Below, in pieces: positions 47,407-57,804 of a DNA stretch of 64,000 bases (position 1 is its first letter; each line of letters opens with the position of its first letter). The DNA is from JAXGZG01 sp040771825. GTDB lineage: Bacteria > Bacillota > Sulfobacillia > Fermentithermobacillales > Fermentithermobacillaceae. A program made the translations under genes and the position numbers. The stretch is from contig JAXGZG010000002.1 of assembly GCA_040771825.1 (NCBI GenBank), positions 310,001 through 374,000 on the forward strand, read 5' to 3'. The notes below the pieces were generated by a model. It saw only the letters and a list, made by a program, of their open reading frames with translations, did not search any database and had not been told where the DNA came from.

Positions 47407-48294
47407 TCAGTCCTTTCGCTCGTTGCCGAAGAAGAACAGCGCCACAGTCCCAGGGCCTGTATGGGCGCCGATCACCGCACCTACGCTCGTGATCATGACA
47501 GGGCTGCTAAGTTTCAGAAACCGTTCTTCAACTAGGTCGGCCACCTTTCGCGCATCGTCATAGCAGGCAGAATGGGAGATGAAGCATTTTCCGGAGTAAT
47601 CGGTGCCGCCCTGCGCATGCGACTCCATCATGCGCGCCATTTCTTCAATGACGTGCCTCTTGCCGCGGATCTTCGTCTGGGGTGTGAGCTTCCCGTCATG
47701 GCTAACGTTCATGAGCGGGCATACATTCAAGAGAGTTCCTGCGATGGCTGCAGCCGCCGATATGCGGCCGCCGCGTCTGTAATGGGCCAGATCAGTGGAG
47801 AAGAACCAGTGGTGTACGTTGAGTTTGTTCTCTTCTAGCCATGCGTGAACCTCATCGAGAGCCACGCCATTGTCTCTCATGTCAGCCGCCGCGTCTAAAA
47901 GCAGACCGTAACCTGAGGAAGCGCCCAGCGAATCAATGATCACGATCTTGCGCTCCGGGTATTTGGCCAAGAGTTCGTCCCTGGCGAAGCAGGCTGAGTT
48001 GAAGGCTCCTGACAGCCCGGAGGAAAGCGTGAGGTGCAGAATGTCCTTGCCCCGCTTAAGATGCGGCTCGAAAAACCCCATGAACTGCCCTATGTTGACC
48101 TGAGAGGTCGTCGGCATCGAGCCGGCGGCGATCCTGCGGTAGAATTCTTCAAAAGGCATGCTCTGTCCTAGGTCGTCGGGATACTCCTTTCCATCCATGT
48201 TGTACGAGAAACAGACAAACGGGATATCTCTTCTCTTTAGGTACTCGTACGGCATGTCAGCCGTGGAACAACAAGTCAGCACGTAGTCAGTCAT
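47407..48294 (-). CDS. DegV family fatty acid-binding protein
   Basis: Fatty-acid-binding subunit of the FakA/FakB type kinase system, 295 residues. ATG 48294 has AAAGGAGCG upstream. Family features: TCCSTADMPYEYL at the start, MPTTSQVNIGQF, LTLSSGLSGAFNSA (the DegV motif), IDSLGASSGYGLLL and SHDGKLTPQTKIRGKRHVIEE. The C-terminus ITSVGAVIGAHTGPGTVALFFF is complete. No kinase gene is nearby. Confidence 0.95.
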   Translation of the reverse strand: MTDYVLTCCSTADMPYEYLKRRDIPFVCFSYNMDGKEYPDDLGQSMPFEEFYRRIAAGSMPTTSQVNIGQFMGFFEPHLKRGKDILHLTLSSGLSGAFNSACFARDELLAKYPERKIVIIDSLGASSGYGLLLDAAADMRDNGVALDEVHAWLEENKLNVHHWFFSTDLAHYRRGGRISAAAAIAGTLLNVCPLMNVSHDGKLTPQTKIRGKRHVIEEMARMMESHAQGGTDYSGKCFISHSACYDDARKVADLVEERFLKLSSPVMITSVGAVIGAHTGPGTVALFFFGNERKD

Positions 48295-48395
48295 GTTGGA
48301 GCGCTCCTTTTTTGGCCATAACGGCGGTCCTTTGACTGCAACAACATCGTAACCAAAATACTTCTCAATAGTAGGCACAAATGCCTGCCTGAAAC

Positions 48396-49418
48396 CTAAA
48401 ATAGGTTGTACAGCACCTGCGCCACCTGAGCGCGGGTGGCGGTTGCGGTAGGGAGTAGCATATTGCTGTCACCGCTTACGACACCGACCTTTACCAGATA
48501 GGTCATGGCCTCCTGTGCGTAGGGCAAAACGCTGTCGACGTCAGAGAAACCGGCCATAGACTTGTCGGAGTCGCCATCAGGCAGCTGGCCGATGACTTTC
48601 AGCGCGTTGTACAGCAGGGTGAACATTTCCTGTCGGATGATAACAGTCTCCGGCGCGTATCTGTTGTCTCCTACGCCTTTGGAAATCCCCAGCCGTTTTG
48701 CTGCCGCGAGATAGCCTGTGTAGTAGGTATTTCCCGCGTCGCTGAAGTTGTCGGTGGGATTATTGTCTTCATCTATGCCGTAAGCTCTCATCATCAGGAC
48801 GATGAACTGTCCGCGCGTCAGATTGGAATCAGGGCTGTACTTTCCGCTGCCCGTACCGTTGGTTATGCCTCTGGCGGCGATGAAGCTTACCGCCTTGTGG
48901 TACCATGAATCCACTGCCATGTCGCTGAAGGTGACTGGGTTGTAAGCCACTGCATAATCGCCGGTGTGGGTTGTGGAGAAAGTCAAAGCACCGGTAACCG
49001 GATCATAGTGTCCGTTGGGTACTGATACCGCCTGGCCGTTGCCGTCAATGTACCAGATGATAATGCTTTCAGGGCTTTTGAGTTCCTCGGCACTGGGCGT
49101 ATAGGGGATGCGTACCGCTATAGGCGCGTCAGGATTGCTCCAGTCGGTCTCTTTGCCGTCTAGCGTTACTGTAAGGGACAGCAGGGGGTGGGCGCCCATC
49201 GTGGCCCTGGCGGCATTGAGTAGTCGAGTTTCGTCGATCCTGGCGATGGTGATCCCCGCGGTCCTCCGCGCTAGGTCCGTTGTCTGTGCTAGGTCCGTTG
49301 TCTCCGGCTGTCCCGTCGCTCCCGCCAACATCCCAGACGGAATGCGGATGCAGCCCAACTTGGTCGAAACCGTGAGGGCGGACCCTGTGTACGAACCGGC
49401 GATAGTATCGGCAGGCAC
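48396..49418 (-). CDS. SLH-domain C-terminal part of giant surface protein (frameshifted)
   Basis: Second half of a broken gene. The frame continues from the larger upstream part after a one-base shift at a G5 run (49449-49453). It carries three SLH domains: VTFSDMAVDSWYHKAVSFIA with NLTRGQFIVLMMRAYG; DNFSDAGNTYYTGYLAAA with IRQEMFTLLYNALK; AGFSDVDSVLPYAQEAMTYL with ATRAQVAQVLYNLF at the end. SLH domains bind pyruvylated wall polymer and anchor S-layer or wall proteins. There is no ribosome site in front, so this part is not likely to be made alone. Contains an 18-bp tandem repeat encoding TTDLAQ. Confidence 0.85.
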   Translation of the reverse strand: MPADTIAGSYTGSALTVSTKLGCIRIPSGMLAGATGQPETTDLAQTTDLARRTAGITIARIDETRLLNAARATMGAHPLLSLTVTLDGKETDWSNPDAPIAVRIPYTPSAEELKSPESIIIWYIDGNGQAVSVPNGHYDPVTGALTFSTTHTGDYAVAYNPVTFSDMAVDSWYHKAVSFIAARGITNGTGSGKYSPDSNLTRGQFIVLMMRAYGIDEDNNPTDNFSDAGNTYYTGYLAAAKRLGISKGVGDNRYAPETVIIRQEMFTLLYNALKVIGQLPDGDSDKSMAGFSDVDSVLPYAQEAMTYLVKVGVVSGDSNMLLPTATATRAQVAQVLYNLF

Positions 49419-52400
49419 TTCCAGCGTATAGCCATCTGCGCCGAAAACGGGGGCATGGTCAGAATGGCCTCAGTGTCCCCCGAGAAAATCTCATGCGCCA
49501 TAGAGCCCAGGGATACTACCGCGCGCCCACCTATTAGCTTGATGCTTAGATTACTGCGCTTTACGCGGCCGATGGTTAGCTCGGCATAGTAATCGTCGGA
49601 TGTCTCATCGCTCGCGCTATGGTCGCCGCCGGGGTCCGTTCCGCCATCAATCCTGCTATTCTGCACGGTGACCGTATAGGTATTGATGGTTTCGCCGGTG
49701 GTTACTGTGATGACAAAGACGTTCGTCCCGTAAGAGAGAGAAACGGGGCCGGAAACGGATACGGAGGTGCCGTTCTTCAAAACCGAAACTACGGACGCCG
49801 GGTTTTCAGCGACCGCGTTGAGATAGATCTGGGTCAGGCCGTAGGTCTGGACGTCATATTCATGTACGTTCGAATCGAACTTCAGCGGCACGCCCGTCAT
49901 GTTCAGGGCCGAAAGCCGGGTGCTTTCCCCTGATATTCGGGCGAAGGTCACGTCGGCGGTGTAGCCGTTGCGGCTAAACGGCAGGGTTATCGCCAGAGAC
50001 TCTTCGCCGGCAATGGACAGTAAGCTGCCGTTGTCCCTTGGATCGTGGGTCTCTTTCGTCTCCAGCACGTTGCCTTCTTCATCCCGGAGCGTAACGACGA
50101 GGTTCCCGTTGGACACGGGGTTCATGGAGTTGTTGAAGACCTCCACCCGCACGGTGGTCTTATCGTCCGCCGTCTGTGAGAGGCTCGCCAGCGAGATAGC
50201 CGAGCCATTCTTGTGGACTAGGCTTCGGACCTTCACATAATCCATGTCGTTGGAACTATCGGCGTCTTCGGTGTCCTTTCCGCCCTCCGCGAGAACCGCG
50301 CGGAAGAAGACCCATGCACCGGCTTGGGGGATCTCGCCGTTCTCGTCGAGGAATGCCCGCAAATCCGTTTCGGTCAAGTTGATATCTAGAGATAGCAGGC
50401 TGTCGTTGAGGATGTCAAAGTCATCGTCGGAAACGGTCAGCGTTTTCACGGGGGAACCCGTCTTACAATCTGGCGTGTCCCAAACCTCCAGCCTGACCGA
50501 GTGCGTACTCTCTCTCAAGTCCGCATACGCGTTGTTTTGCAGCAGTACTCGGAAGGCGCGTTCCCGCTGAGTCTCTTTGGTGAGGTCAATCCGATAAATG
50601 CCCACATCTGGGAGGGCAAATTTCACACTGCCACTTTTTGAGTCGGTATCGTCGCGGTTTCCGAATTTCGCCGTGACAGTGTAGTCTGCGTTCACTATGT
50701 TATCAGGCACCTGGTAGGAAACGAAAAAGCTCTTTGTCTCCCCAGGTACAATGGCTTCGTCCTCATACTCATAGGTTTGGTCGCCAAGGGCGATGGTGAT
50801 ATTGGTGATAGGTTCTATCCCGTCGTTTACTACCGTGAACCGCACCGGCAGATCCAACCCCGGCAGCAAGTCCGCGTGTTCAAAATACGGCTCATCAAGC
50901 GTCAGCGTGTTTTGGTATTGGGCAACCGCTGTGGACAGCGTCGCCGAACCGCTTGGTTCACCCACGAGCAGGGCGCAGTGCACTTTGCCGGTTCCCAGAT
51001 CGACCCATGCGTCGAGGGAATCCACCGCGCGCCCTTCGTCCAGTGCCAGCAGTTTAAGTTTGCCGGACATCGAGATGGAACCGTCGGAGGTCGTGAGAAT
51101 CTTCGCGCCGAAGATAGTGTCCTCGTACGTGCTGTCGCCGTTGCTGTCACCAGATTCTGCCCATATGACCGACAGATCCTCAAGCTTCTCCGCGCCCTTG
51201 GTGAAGCGGAAGTCTGCGTAGTTGCTAGGGCTAACCGTGTCGGACAACTCCAGCGCTAATTCGGGATAAAGTGTTCCATCGGCGTTGAGCGCGACAAGGC
51301 GCACGGCGCTTTCTCCGGACCCGGTTTCCGAGTTCCAGCCGATGACGAAACGACTCTTCCCGTCAGGGAATTCCGCTACGGTGATTTGTGGATTCTCGTC
51401 CTGAGTTGCGTTGTCGGTTAGACGGAGCGTTTGAACGACTTCTCCCGCTGTACCGAGCACGGCGCAGATGATCTCCGAATCTCCGCCGTCCGCCTCTCTG
51501 ATTTGATAGACAACGGCCGAGGTGCCGTTCGACAGCATGGCTGCGTTCAGGGTGCTTACCGCGTCGACGCTGCCGTCATAGAGGCATTTTGCTTCGCTCC
51601 AGTCCGAGCCGTCGTAGACGGCATACGTGATGTAGTCGCTAGTGAAGTCCAAGGGGTTATCCAGATGACCCAGGTTGACGCTGCGCCAGGCAACGATGGC
51701 CTTGTTGCCAGAAGCCGCCGTAACAGGCGAAAGGTCCGGATTGTGGTTGTCTGTGAGCCGGGTGACTGCAAACGCTTCGCCATCGTATACGCCTGCCATG
51801 ATCTCCGAGGCTGCGAGGGCGTTTACGGCATCTTCGGCAGCTGCTTCGCTCCCGGCCATGCCGCCAACATCGGCAAATGTTCTGACCCAAACAGCGGAAG
51901 CCCCGCTAGATGTGCCGGAAAGGGACAGACTGCTATCGGGATAAGCGGATGCGTCAATTTCTGTTCCGTCTGGGAAGGCACCCGCACCGTTCTTTGCGGT
52001 AAAGCATGCCGCTGTGTCAGCAATATCCTCGCTGTCCATGTCTGAAAGGTAGACCATCATCGCGCCATCGTTGGATACCGAGGGAGCGGCGTAGGGATAG
52101 GCGTTTGTCCAGATGTCTGCCAGCCCCTCGCCTGAGGGCAGAGCCAACAAGCCCATTGATGACGAAACGCCCCAGGAGCGATGGTAGGCTTCCAGGTATG
52201 AGCGATCCTCCAAGGAGACGCTCTCCTCCACTGGAACAAGGGCCAGTATGTAGGCATCTTCGCTTCCGTCTATAGAGAACAGAGACGCAAAACGAAGCTC
52301 TGTGGGCATTTTGTCGTTTATGTAGTCGAAGTCGCTGTATTTCCAGCTCTTTGACGCCTTTGTCAGCGCATATTTACCCTTCAGTTCCACAAAGAGCAGC

Positions 52401-55400
52401 TTGATGGCGTACTCCACGCCAACCTCTCCCGAAATCTTCAGGCGCTGGCCGTCTGCCGTCTGCCCGTCGGTGTCCCTATACCAGAGATAGAGCTGCTCGT
52501 GCTGGGCGAAACCGTAGACACCCGCCTTCAGGGCGACAACCTCGTAGTCCCGACCAAAACCACCGAAACCATATATGCTGAATACTGGACGAAGCCGGGG
52601 GATATACGCCGTGAAATCGCGGCTAGGACTTCGCAGTATTGTGAGGCCCAACTCTGCTGTCAGGCTTGTATTGAAGGTGGCCGTGACAGGGACAAACGAC
52701 ACCCAGCCGTTGTAGTGCCTGCGATAGCCGCCTCCGCCGCCCAGATAAACATCGCCCGTCAGCAGGCGGACTTTCCATTGCTGCTCCTCAATACTGTAGA
52801 AGACCTCGCAATCCAAATACGCGCCGCCGCCGTAAGACTTGTAGCCCAAGCGGTTCATCTCTTCCTTGGCCTTCCTTAAGAAAGTGCCCTTGGCCATGGC
52901 TTTGACATCGCTCACTCCGGGCAGGAATTTGAAGCGGGTCTTTTCGCCGCTGCCGACAAAGACACCTGACGGGTTGTCCTTGCTGTAGCTGCCGGCAGCG
53001 AATCTGATGATACCCTTGTAGACCAGCGGATCGTCTGTAGACTGAACTTCAAGCCCCATCGTGGCCGAATAGGTGGCGTAGTCCTTCAAGACATCTAGCG
53101 CATCTTTCACCGCATCGTCGCTATCGGAAAAGGAAAGGTTCTCGGAGCCAGAAGACATGTCGGTTATAAGACTGAGGATATTGGTGTAGTCTGTCTCGCC
53201 GTATCGGAGAGAGCTCATTTTGGGAATCCCCAGAAGACTCAGCACCTGAATAGGTTTGGAGAGCTTTATCTCCGTACTGCCGTCGGTGCTTCTGATGACG
53301 GGGTAGAAATCGGTTCTTTCGCCCGGCTTGACGCCATATTTCATCGCGTACCACAAAGCGCTTCGGATATCGTGGGAGAAGTGCAGCGTGACCGTATCCG
53401 AAAAAGGGTACGCCTCTTTGACGTCGGCCACGTTAGAGGATCCGTCGGGGCAGCCAGCGGAGTTCTTCAGGTGGAGCCGATAATAGAGGCGGGAATCGCC
53501 CGGGATCATGGCCGTCATCTCCAAGATGGCGCTCTCGGGAACCTCTTCTAGATACAGTAGCTCGGACATGGGCTTTTCCTCGCCATTTACCGTGAGCGTT
53601 TCTGACAGCACGACCGCATGGTTTTGGATGGCGGAGGCATCCAGCGGTTGTATGCCCGCTGAGAGGCAGACGCCGAGAGGAGACGTCTTTCCTGCCTGAA
53701 TCGCGTCGTTTTCCACCTTAATATATCGGGTCAGGTGCGAGTTATCGGCAAAGCTTACCTCGATAACGTACTGAAGCCTGTCCGAAGCACGCAGCCTATT
53801 GGCAAAGTCCGCCGGGCGGAAGGCAAGGCGGTACCGGCCCTGAGAGTCCGTGCGCACCGACTGGTCGGCATTGCCCATGCTGCCATTTATCGTCGTAGCG
53901 GGCTGGTATACGCCGTTTAGGTACACGCCTCCGCGGATAACGATGTCGCCGGTATAGGGCTCTCCGCTTGTCTCGTCGAAAATCTGCAGAGAGACGTTGT
54001 AGTTGATGCGGGGCAGTTTCACGGTGTTCATGGGGTACAGATCGAAGCTGCCTGAACTTTTTTGGTTGGCCATCAGGGCGCCATGGTCGAGTACGGCAAA
54101 ATCAAAGACTGCCTCGGCTCCGTCCTTGGGACAGATCACCACATCTCCGGCAATGCCACTTTCCTCATAGACGCCCACTTCCCCAGATGGGGCGCTCACG
54201 GTTGTTTCTGTGCCCCTCCCGTTGGTGTAGACTATCTCGCAGGAGACTTGCGGATAGGTTTGGAACAGGTACAGCTTGTCGTTTAGGGGTTTCACTGTGA
54301 CGCCCATAGAAGCGGTCATCCCGGTAAGGGTGTGGGCGGCTGTGATGACGGAATTGCCCGTTCCGTCTCCGTGGAGCCACAGATCGGCCCCCGGCAGAAG
54401 GACGGGATTGTAGTCATCGCCAATCCGCCGGGCTGAGCCACCGGATCCGTACCAAAGCGAAACGCTCTCGCCGTCCACCCGCCAGGTGATCCGGTCGGCC
54501 ATGGCGCTCCAAGGGTATGCCTTGCCGTCAACGCTCACGAGCTCGGCCAGCCCAAGGCCCCACCGGCTCTTGAGAAGAAGGTGAGTGCCGTAGACGACGT
54601 CCCCGTCTTCAAAATCTGCCTTCATGGTCAGCGTGCCCGGGGCAGGGAAGCCGTTCAGCAGAAGTCTCATGGCGCGGGAATTGTAGACGTAGACACAGTA
54701 TGAGTCATAAGACCAGGTTTCGTCGGACCCATTCTTGGCCTTCAGCGACACGGTGTAGACGTCTAGTAGGCGGCTCTCCCCGACGCTGTCGACATCTACC
54801 GTCAGCGTTTCTCCGATGTGTTCCGGAGCGCTTGCGGCCAATACCGGATCGCCCTGGCTGTTTTTGGTTACGGTGAGAAGGTATTCGGTCTCGGCGTTTC
54901 TGTTCCTAATGTCGAAGCGCAGGTCGAAGCTGTCTTTATGGTCGGTGAGGAAAGCGGTGTCTGGACGTACCAGCACCGCCGCGGCGGGAAGCGCTCGCAC
55001 CCGGATATTGGCCTGGGCTGTGTAAACCTGCCCTGACTGGATATCCTTGGCGCTGATCTCGAGTATGTATCCGTGTCTGCCTCTTTCGGTGACGTTTGTG
55101 AGAAGCCCCCCCGACAAGGCGTAGGAGGTCATTGGAGCGTCGGCAGTGGCGCTCAGGGTTTCTACGTTAAGCCGGTTGCCCTTTTCAAGCAAGTCACCTT
55201 CATAGTTCGCAGCGTAAAGTGCAAACCGATAAACCGTTTCGGTTCCGATTCCGCCGTAAAGGCCGTTTCGCTGGCAGAGGTTTGAGGAGAAGCTGATTCT
55301 TGCCCCGCCGCCCAACAGGATATCCTGATTCTTCAGGCCGTTGGGCACGTAGAGGTAAGCGCCCTCCGCCTCATGCACCGTAAGGATACGGCTTTCAAAG

Positions 55401-57586
55401 AGAACCGAATCATCAGACAGCGGGTTTGTGACCGTAAGAGTGAAGCTTACGGTTCCTGCTGCGCCAGTCAACATGATGTTTCCGGAAGCATCTATGGAGG
55501 CGATCCCTTCGTTGCTGCTTGACCATGCGAAATAGCCCCCGCCCTGCCAAGTAGCTGCCACGTTCAGAGTATAGCCCAGGGCAAGGTTGGTTCCGGCATC
55601 GGCAAAGACGCTGTTTCCAGGCGGCCAGTTCCCGTAGTCAAATGTTAGGTCGCTTTCATCCTCAATGAGGATGAGCGGCGGGACGGCATAGGCTGTGGTC
55701 AGCCCATAGACCATGGAAAAGTTGCCTTCGTCGTTTGCGTCCATGTAGATCTCCAGCGCGTAGCGCTCGTCTTGGCCCGTCATGTTCTCGGGCGCTGTGA
55801 AATGGCCCGTAAGTGCTGTGACGTAGATGGTGTCCTTCTGTATGGTGAGCGGAATGTCCACGGAGCCGCCTTCGGTTATGGCTTTGGCCTTGACTGCTAT
55901 GGAGACGTCTTCCTCGACCAACCGAGACGAATCCACAAGCCAGTTGCCCAGATCTAGGGACCGCTTGAGCGGTATGGACACTGTCGCCTCCGCTGTGCGG
56001 CTTGTCCCTTGATCGAGCGTGACTGATGGCTCCGCGCAGTAGGTAAGCGTCTGTACCGCGTCAAAGGAAGAGAGCGACGCCCGGGCGCTGCCGAGCGCGG
56101 CCTCTTCCTGCGCCTTTCCAGAGAGGTCAACGGCACCGTCGATGTCGGTGACGTTGATGTCGATGAATTCAGCGTCCAGCGCCTCGTCACCCACCGCATA
56201 CAGGAAGCTGATCGATTCTGAGATGGTGCCGGTGCTCTCAACGGGATGTAGGATCTTGCCGCCGACCTCAAAGGTGATGTTGTCCGTGTAGACCGGCTCG
56301 CTGAAGTTGATGATTACGGGCACCTGGTTCCCGCAACGAACGATGGGCGACTCCGTCGCAGATGCTCCCGTGGCTATCGGATTTACCGTGGGCGCGGCTT
56401 GGTCGGAGAAATTAACTTGGCTGCGTACGTATTGACCTTCCGCGTCCAAGAAGCAGGTATCTACAGGGCCGATTACCCCTGAGTAGTCAAAGATGAAGTC
56501 CAGTCTTCGGAAGATGCCGTTAGCCTCCCGGCATGGACCGAGATTGACAGCAGATATCGGCTGTTCCTGCGGGAAGAACTCGCTGTAGAATGGCGTTTGT
56601 CCGGTTTCAGATAAGGTTATGCTTTGTCCAAGAACGTCCCATGCATAGCTGCCGTCCAGACTGTGTGAGGCCGCTACCTTGTATGAGATGCTACCTTCCG
56701 CGCCACCGGCCTTTTGGAAATAGCCCTCAGGCAGCTGGATGTGGGTGAACACACCTGCGTCGAGCATCTTCCGCACGTCTTCGGAGATTCCTGCCGTCAG
56801 CCTCAGCTGTCTGCTTTCAGGGATTTCGCTTTCCGGGACGGGGTAGACCCCAGGGCTCGATGCTCCGCATAGATCGTCGAGATCAACGAGCCTTGTGCTT
56901 GCGGCGTTTGCGTAGGCTGCCGCGTAGTCAAATTCGCTCTGGATTGGCACAGGAATGGTCAGGCTGTTCCGATTTCCGTGAAAGAGGGCGTTTTGTATAT
57001 TGTCGCAGAAGAGGTAGAAGACTCGCTCACCCGTCCAGAAGGCGTCTGGGTCATCAGGGAGTCCGTACTCGCCGGGCTTGTCCGGGGAAGGCGCAATGCC
57101 GATGGTGATGTCCATTTCCGGCTTCGCATGGGAGAGGCTAACGGTGCCCGATAAGGTGCCGGTCAGATGTCGACTTGTGTTCGCGCTGCCTGAGACGGCA
57201 GTGTAGCGGAAAGAAACCAGCTGTTCGCCGGGGTGTTCAAGGGTGAAGCGGACCACGGCCGAACGTGTACCTGACCCGCCGGTCTCGCCTGTCTTGCCGG
57301 TGGTCAGGATCCTCGAGGAGACCCGGGCGTCGTACCGGATCCCGGAAGGACTGCGAACCACCGTGCCTTCCGCCTCATGCTCGGTTTCGAGCACATGCAT
57401 AAGTCGGTGCGCCCCAATAGTTGGAGACATCTGACGAGCCTCCGAAATCAAAGAACTGCCGGCTGTGCCGGCAGCGAAGCCCGTTTTGTTCTGCGTAAAC
57501 ATCAGGTTCGGGATCAGCGATAGCACCATCGCCAGCATCATCGCCAGCGACAATGATAAGGATATACACCGTCTTACGTGCTTCAT
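49289..57586 (-). CDS. Giant secreted surface protein, N-terminal part (frameshift near 3' end)
   Basis: About 2,710 of its 2,765 residues are genuine; the last 54 or so are out of frame. Residues 1-40 are a signal peptide (CISLSLSLAMMLAMVLSLIP, FAAG). A bacterial Ig-like segment lies near 665-715 (FAWSSSNEGIASIDASGNI), a propeller-like region with repeated VTRLTDNHNPDLSPV and RLTDNATQDENPQI blocks near 1,950-2,100, a CARDB-like domain near 2,240-2,315 (FTVVNDGIEPITNITIALGD), and a cadherin-like domain near 2,560-2,645 (LSALNMTGVPLKFDSNVHEY). With the SLH part the full protein would be about 3,060 residues. Adding one base in the G5 run (49449-49453) restores PPVFGADGYTLEVPADTIAG and joins both parts. 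Function unknown; perhaps an S-layer or adhesion protein. Confidence 0.85.
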   Translation of the reverse strand: MKHVRRCISLSLSLAMMLAMVLSLIPNLMFTQNKTGFAAGTAGSSLISEARQMSPTIGAHRLMHVLETEHEAEGTVVRSPSGIRYDARVSSRILTTGKTGETGGSGTRSAVVRFTLEHPGEQLVSFRYTAVSGSANTSRHLTGTLSGTVSLSHAKPEMDITIGIAPSPDKPGEYGLPDDPDAFWTGERVFYLFCDNIQNALFHGNRNSLTIPVPIQSEFDYAAAYANAASTRLVDLDDLCGASSPGVYPVPESEIPESRQLRLTAGISEDVRKMLDAGVFTHIQLPEGYFQKAGGAEGSISYKVAASHSLDGSYAWDVLGQSITLSETGQTPFYSEFFPQEQPISAVNLGPCREANGIFRRLDFIFDYSGVIGPVDTCFLDAEGQYVRSQVNFSDQAAPTVNPIATGASATESPIVRCGNQVPVIINFSEPVYTDNITFEVGGKILHPVESTGTISESISFLYAVGDEALDAEFIDINVTDIDGAVDLSGKAQEEAALGSARASLSSFDAVQTLTYCAEPSVTLDQGTSRTAEATVSIPLKRSLDLGNWLVDSSRLVEEDVSIAVKAKAITEGGSVDIPLTIQKDTIYVTALTGHFTAPENMTGQDERYALEIYMDANDEGNFSMVYGLTTAYAVPPLILIEDESDLTFDYGNWPPGNSVFADAGTNLALGYTLNVAATWQGGGYFAWSSSNEGIASIDASGNIMLTGAAGTVSFTLTVTNPLSDDSVLFESRILTVHEAEGAYLYVPNGLKNQDILLGGGARISFSSNLCQRNGLYGGIGTETVYRFALYAANYEGDLLEKGNRLNVETLSATADAPMTSYALSGGLLTNVTERGRHGYILEISAKDIQSGQVYTAQANIRVRALPAAAVLVRPDTAFLTDHKDSFDLRFDIRNRNAETEYLLTVTKNSQGDPVLAASAPEHIGETLTVDVDSVGESRLLDVYTVSLKAKNGSDETWSYDSYCVYVYNSRAMRLLLNGFPAPGTLTMKADFEDGDVVYGTHLLLKSRWGLGLAELVSVDGKAYPWSAMADRITWRVDGESVSLWYGSGGSARRIGDDYNPVLLPGADLWLHGDGTGNSVITAAHTLTGMTASMGVTVKPLNDKLYLFQTYPQVSCEIVYTNGRGTETTVSAPSGEVGVYEESGIAGDVVICPKDGAEAVFDFAVLDHGALMANQKSSGSFDLYPMNTVKLPRINYNVSLQIFDETSGEPYTGDIVIRGGVYLNGVYQPATTINGSMGNADQSVRTDSQGRYRLAFRPADFANRLRASDRLQYVIEVSFADNSHLTRYIKVENDAIQAGKTSPLGVCLSAGIQPLDASAIQNHAVVLSETLTVNGEEKPMSELLYLEEVPESAILEMTAMIPGDSRLYYRLHLKNSAGCPDGSSNVADVKEAYPFSDTVTLHFSHDIRSALWYAMKYGVKPGERTDFYPVIRSTDGSTEIKLSKPIQVLSLLGIPKMSSLRYGETDYTNILSLITDMSSGSENLSFSDSDDAVKDALDVLKDYATYSATMGLEVQSTDDPLVYKGIIRFAAGSYSKDNPSGVFVGSGEKTRFKFLPGVSDVKAMAKGTFLRKAKEEMNRLGYKSYGGGAYLDCEVFYSIEEQQWKVRLLTGDVYLGGGGGYRRHYNGWVSFVPVTATFNTSLTAELGLTILRSPSRDFTAYIPRLRPVFSIYGFGGFGRDYEVVALKAGVYGFAQHEQLYLWYRDTDGQTADGQRLKISGEVGVEYAIKLLFVELKGKYALTKASKSWKYSDFDYINDKMPTELRFASLFSIDGSEDAYILALVPVEESVSLEDRSYLEAYHRSWGVSSSMGLLALPSGEGLADIWTNAYPYAAPSVSNDGAMMVYLSDMDSEDIADTAACFTAKNGAGAFPDGTEIDASAYPDSSLSLSGTSSGASAVWVRTFADVGGMAGSEAAAEDAVNALAASEIMAGVYDGEAFAVTRLTDNHNPDLSPVTAASGNKAIVAWRSVNLGHLDNPLDFTSDYITYAVYDGSDWSEAKCLYDGSVDAVSTLNAAMLSNGTSAVVYQIREADGGDSEIICAVLGTAGEVVQTLRLTDNATQDENPQITVAEFPDGKSRFVIGWNSETGSGESAVRLVALNADGTLYPELALELSDTVSPSNYADFRFTKGAEKLEDLSVIWAESGDSNGDSTYEDTIFGAKILTTSDGSISMSGKLKLLALDEGRAVDSLDAWVDLGTGKVHCALLVGEPSGSATLSTAVAQYQNTLTLDEPYFEHADLLPGLDLPVRFTVVNDGIEPITNITIALGDQTYEYEDEAIVPGETKSFFVSYQVPDNIVNADYTVTAKFGNRDDTDSKSGSVKFALPDVGIYRIDLTKETQRERAFRVLLQNNAYADLRESTHSVRLEVWDTPDCKTGSPVKTLTVSDDDFDILNDSLLSLDINLTETDLRAFLDENGEIPQAGAWVFFRAVLAEGGKDTEDADSSNDMDYVKVRSLVHKNGSAISLASLSQTADDKTTVRVEVFNNSMNPVSNGNLVVTLRDEEGNVLETKETHDPRDNGSLLSIAGEESLAITLPFSRNGYTADVTFARISGESTRLSALNMTGVPLKFDSNVHEYDVQTYGLTQIYLNAVAENPASVVSVLKNGTSVSVSGPVSLSYGTNVFVITVTTGETINTYTVTVQNSRIDGGTDPGGDHSASDETSDDYYAELTIGRVKRSNLSIKLIGGRAVVSLGSMAHEIFSGDTEAILTMPPFSAQMAIRWKCLPILSPVRTQGPPSRFRPSWAASAFRLGCWRERRDSRRQRT

Positions 57587-57804
57587 CGCTCCACACTCCC
57601 AAAAGTTTCATGTTGTGATAAGAATATAGCAAAAACGACCATCTTCAACGGGGATTTCAGGATTCGCAGGCATGAGTTCATTCTGGCGGAGGTGATAGCG
57701 CAACACATCATCTGCCTACCGCCCTGCCACTATCGCCCCGCCACTACCGCCTCGCCCATCTCGCCACTCTGAAGGGTGAGGACGAGATCATCCCGATGAC
57801 GTAC

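Noticed and set aside
50777..51259. Long plus-strand frames opposite the giant surface gene
   Set aside because: Antisense shadows of a GC-rich gene: no ribosome sites and no known domains.
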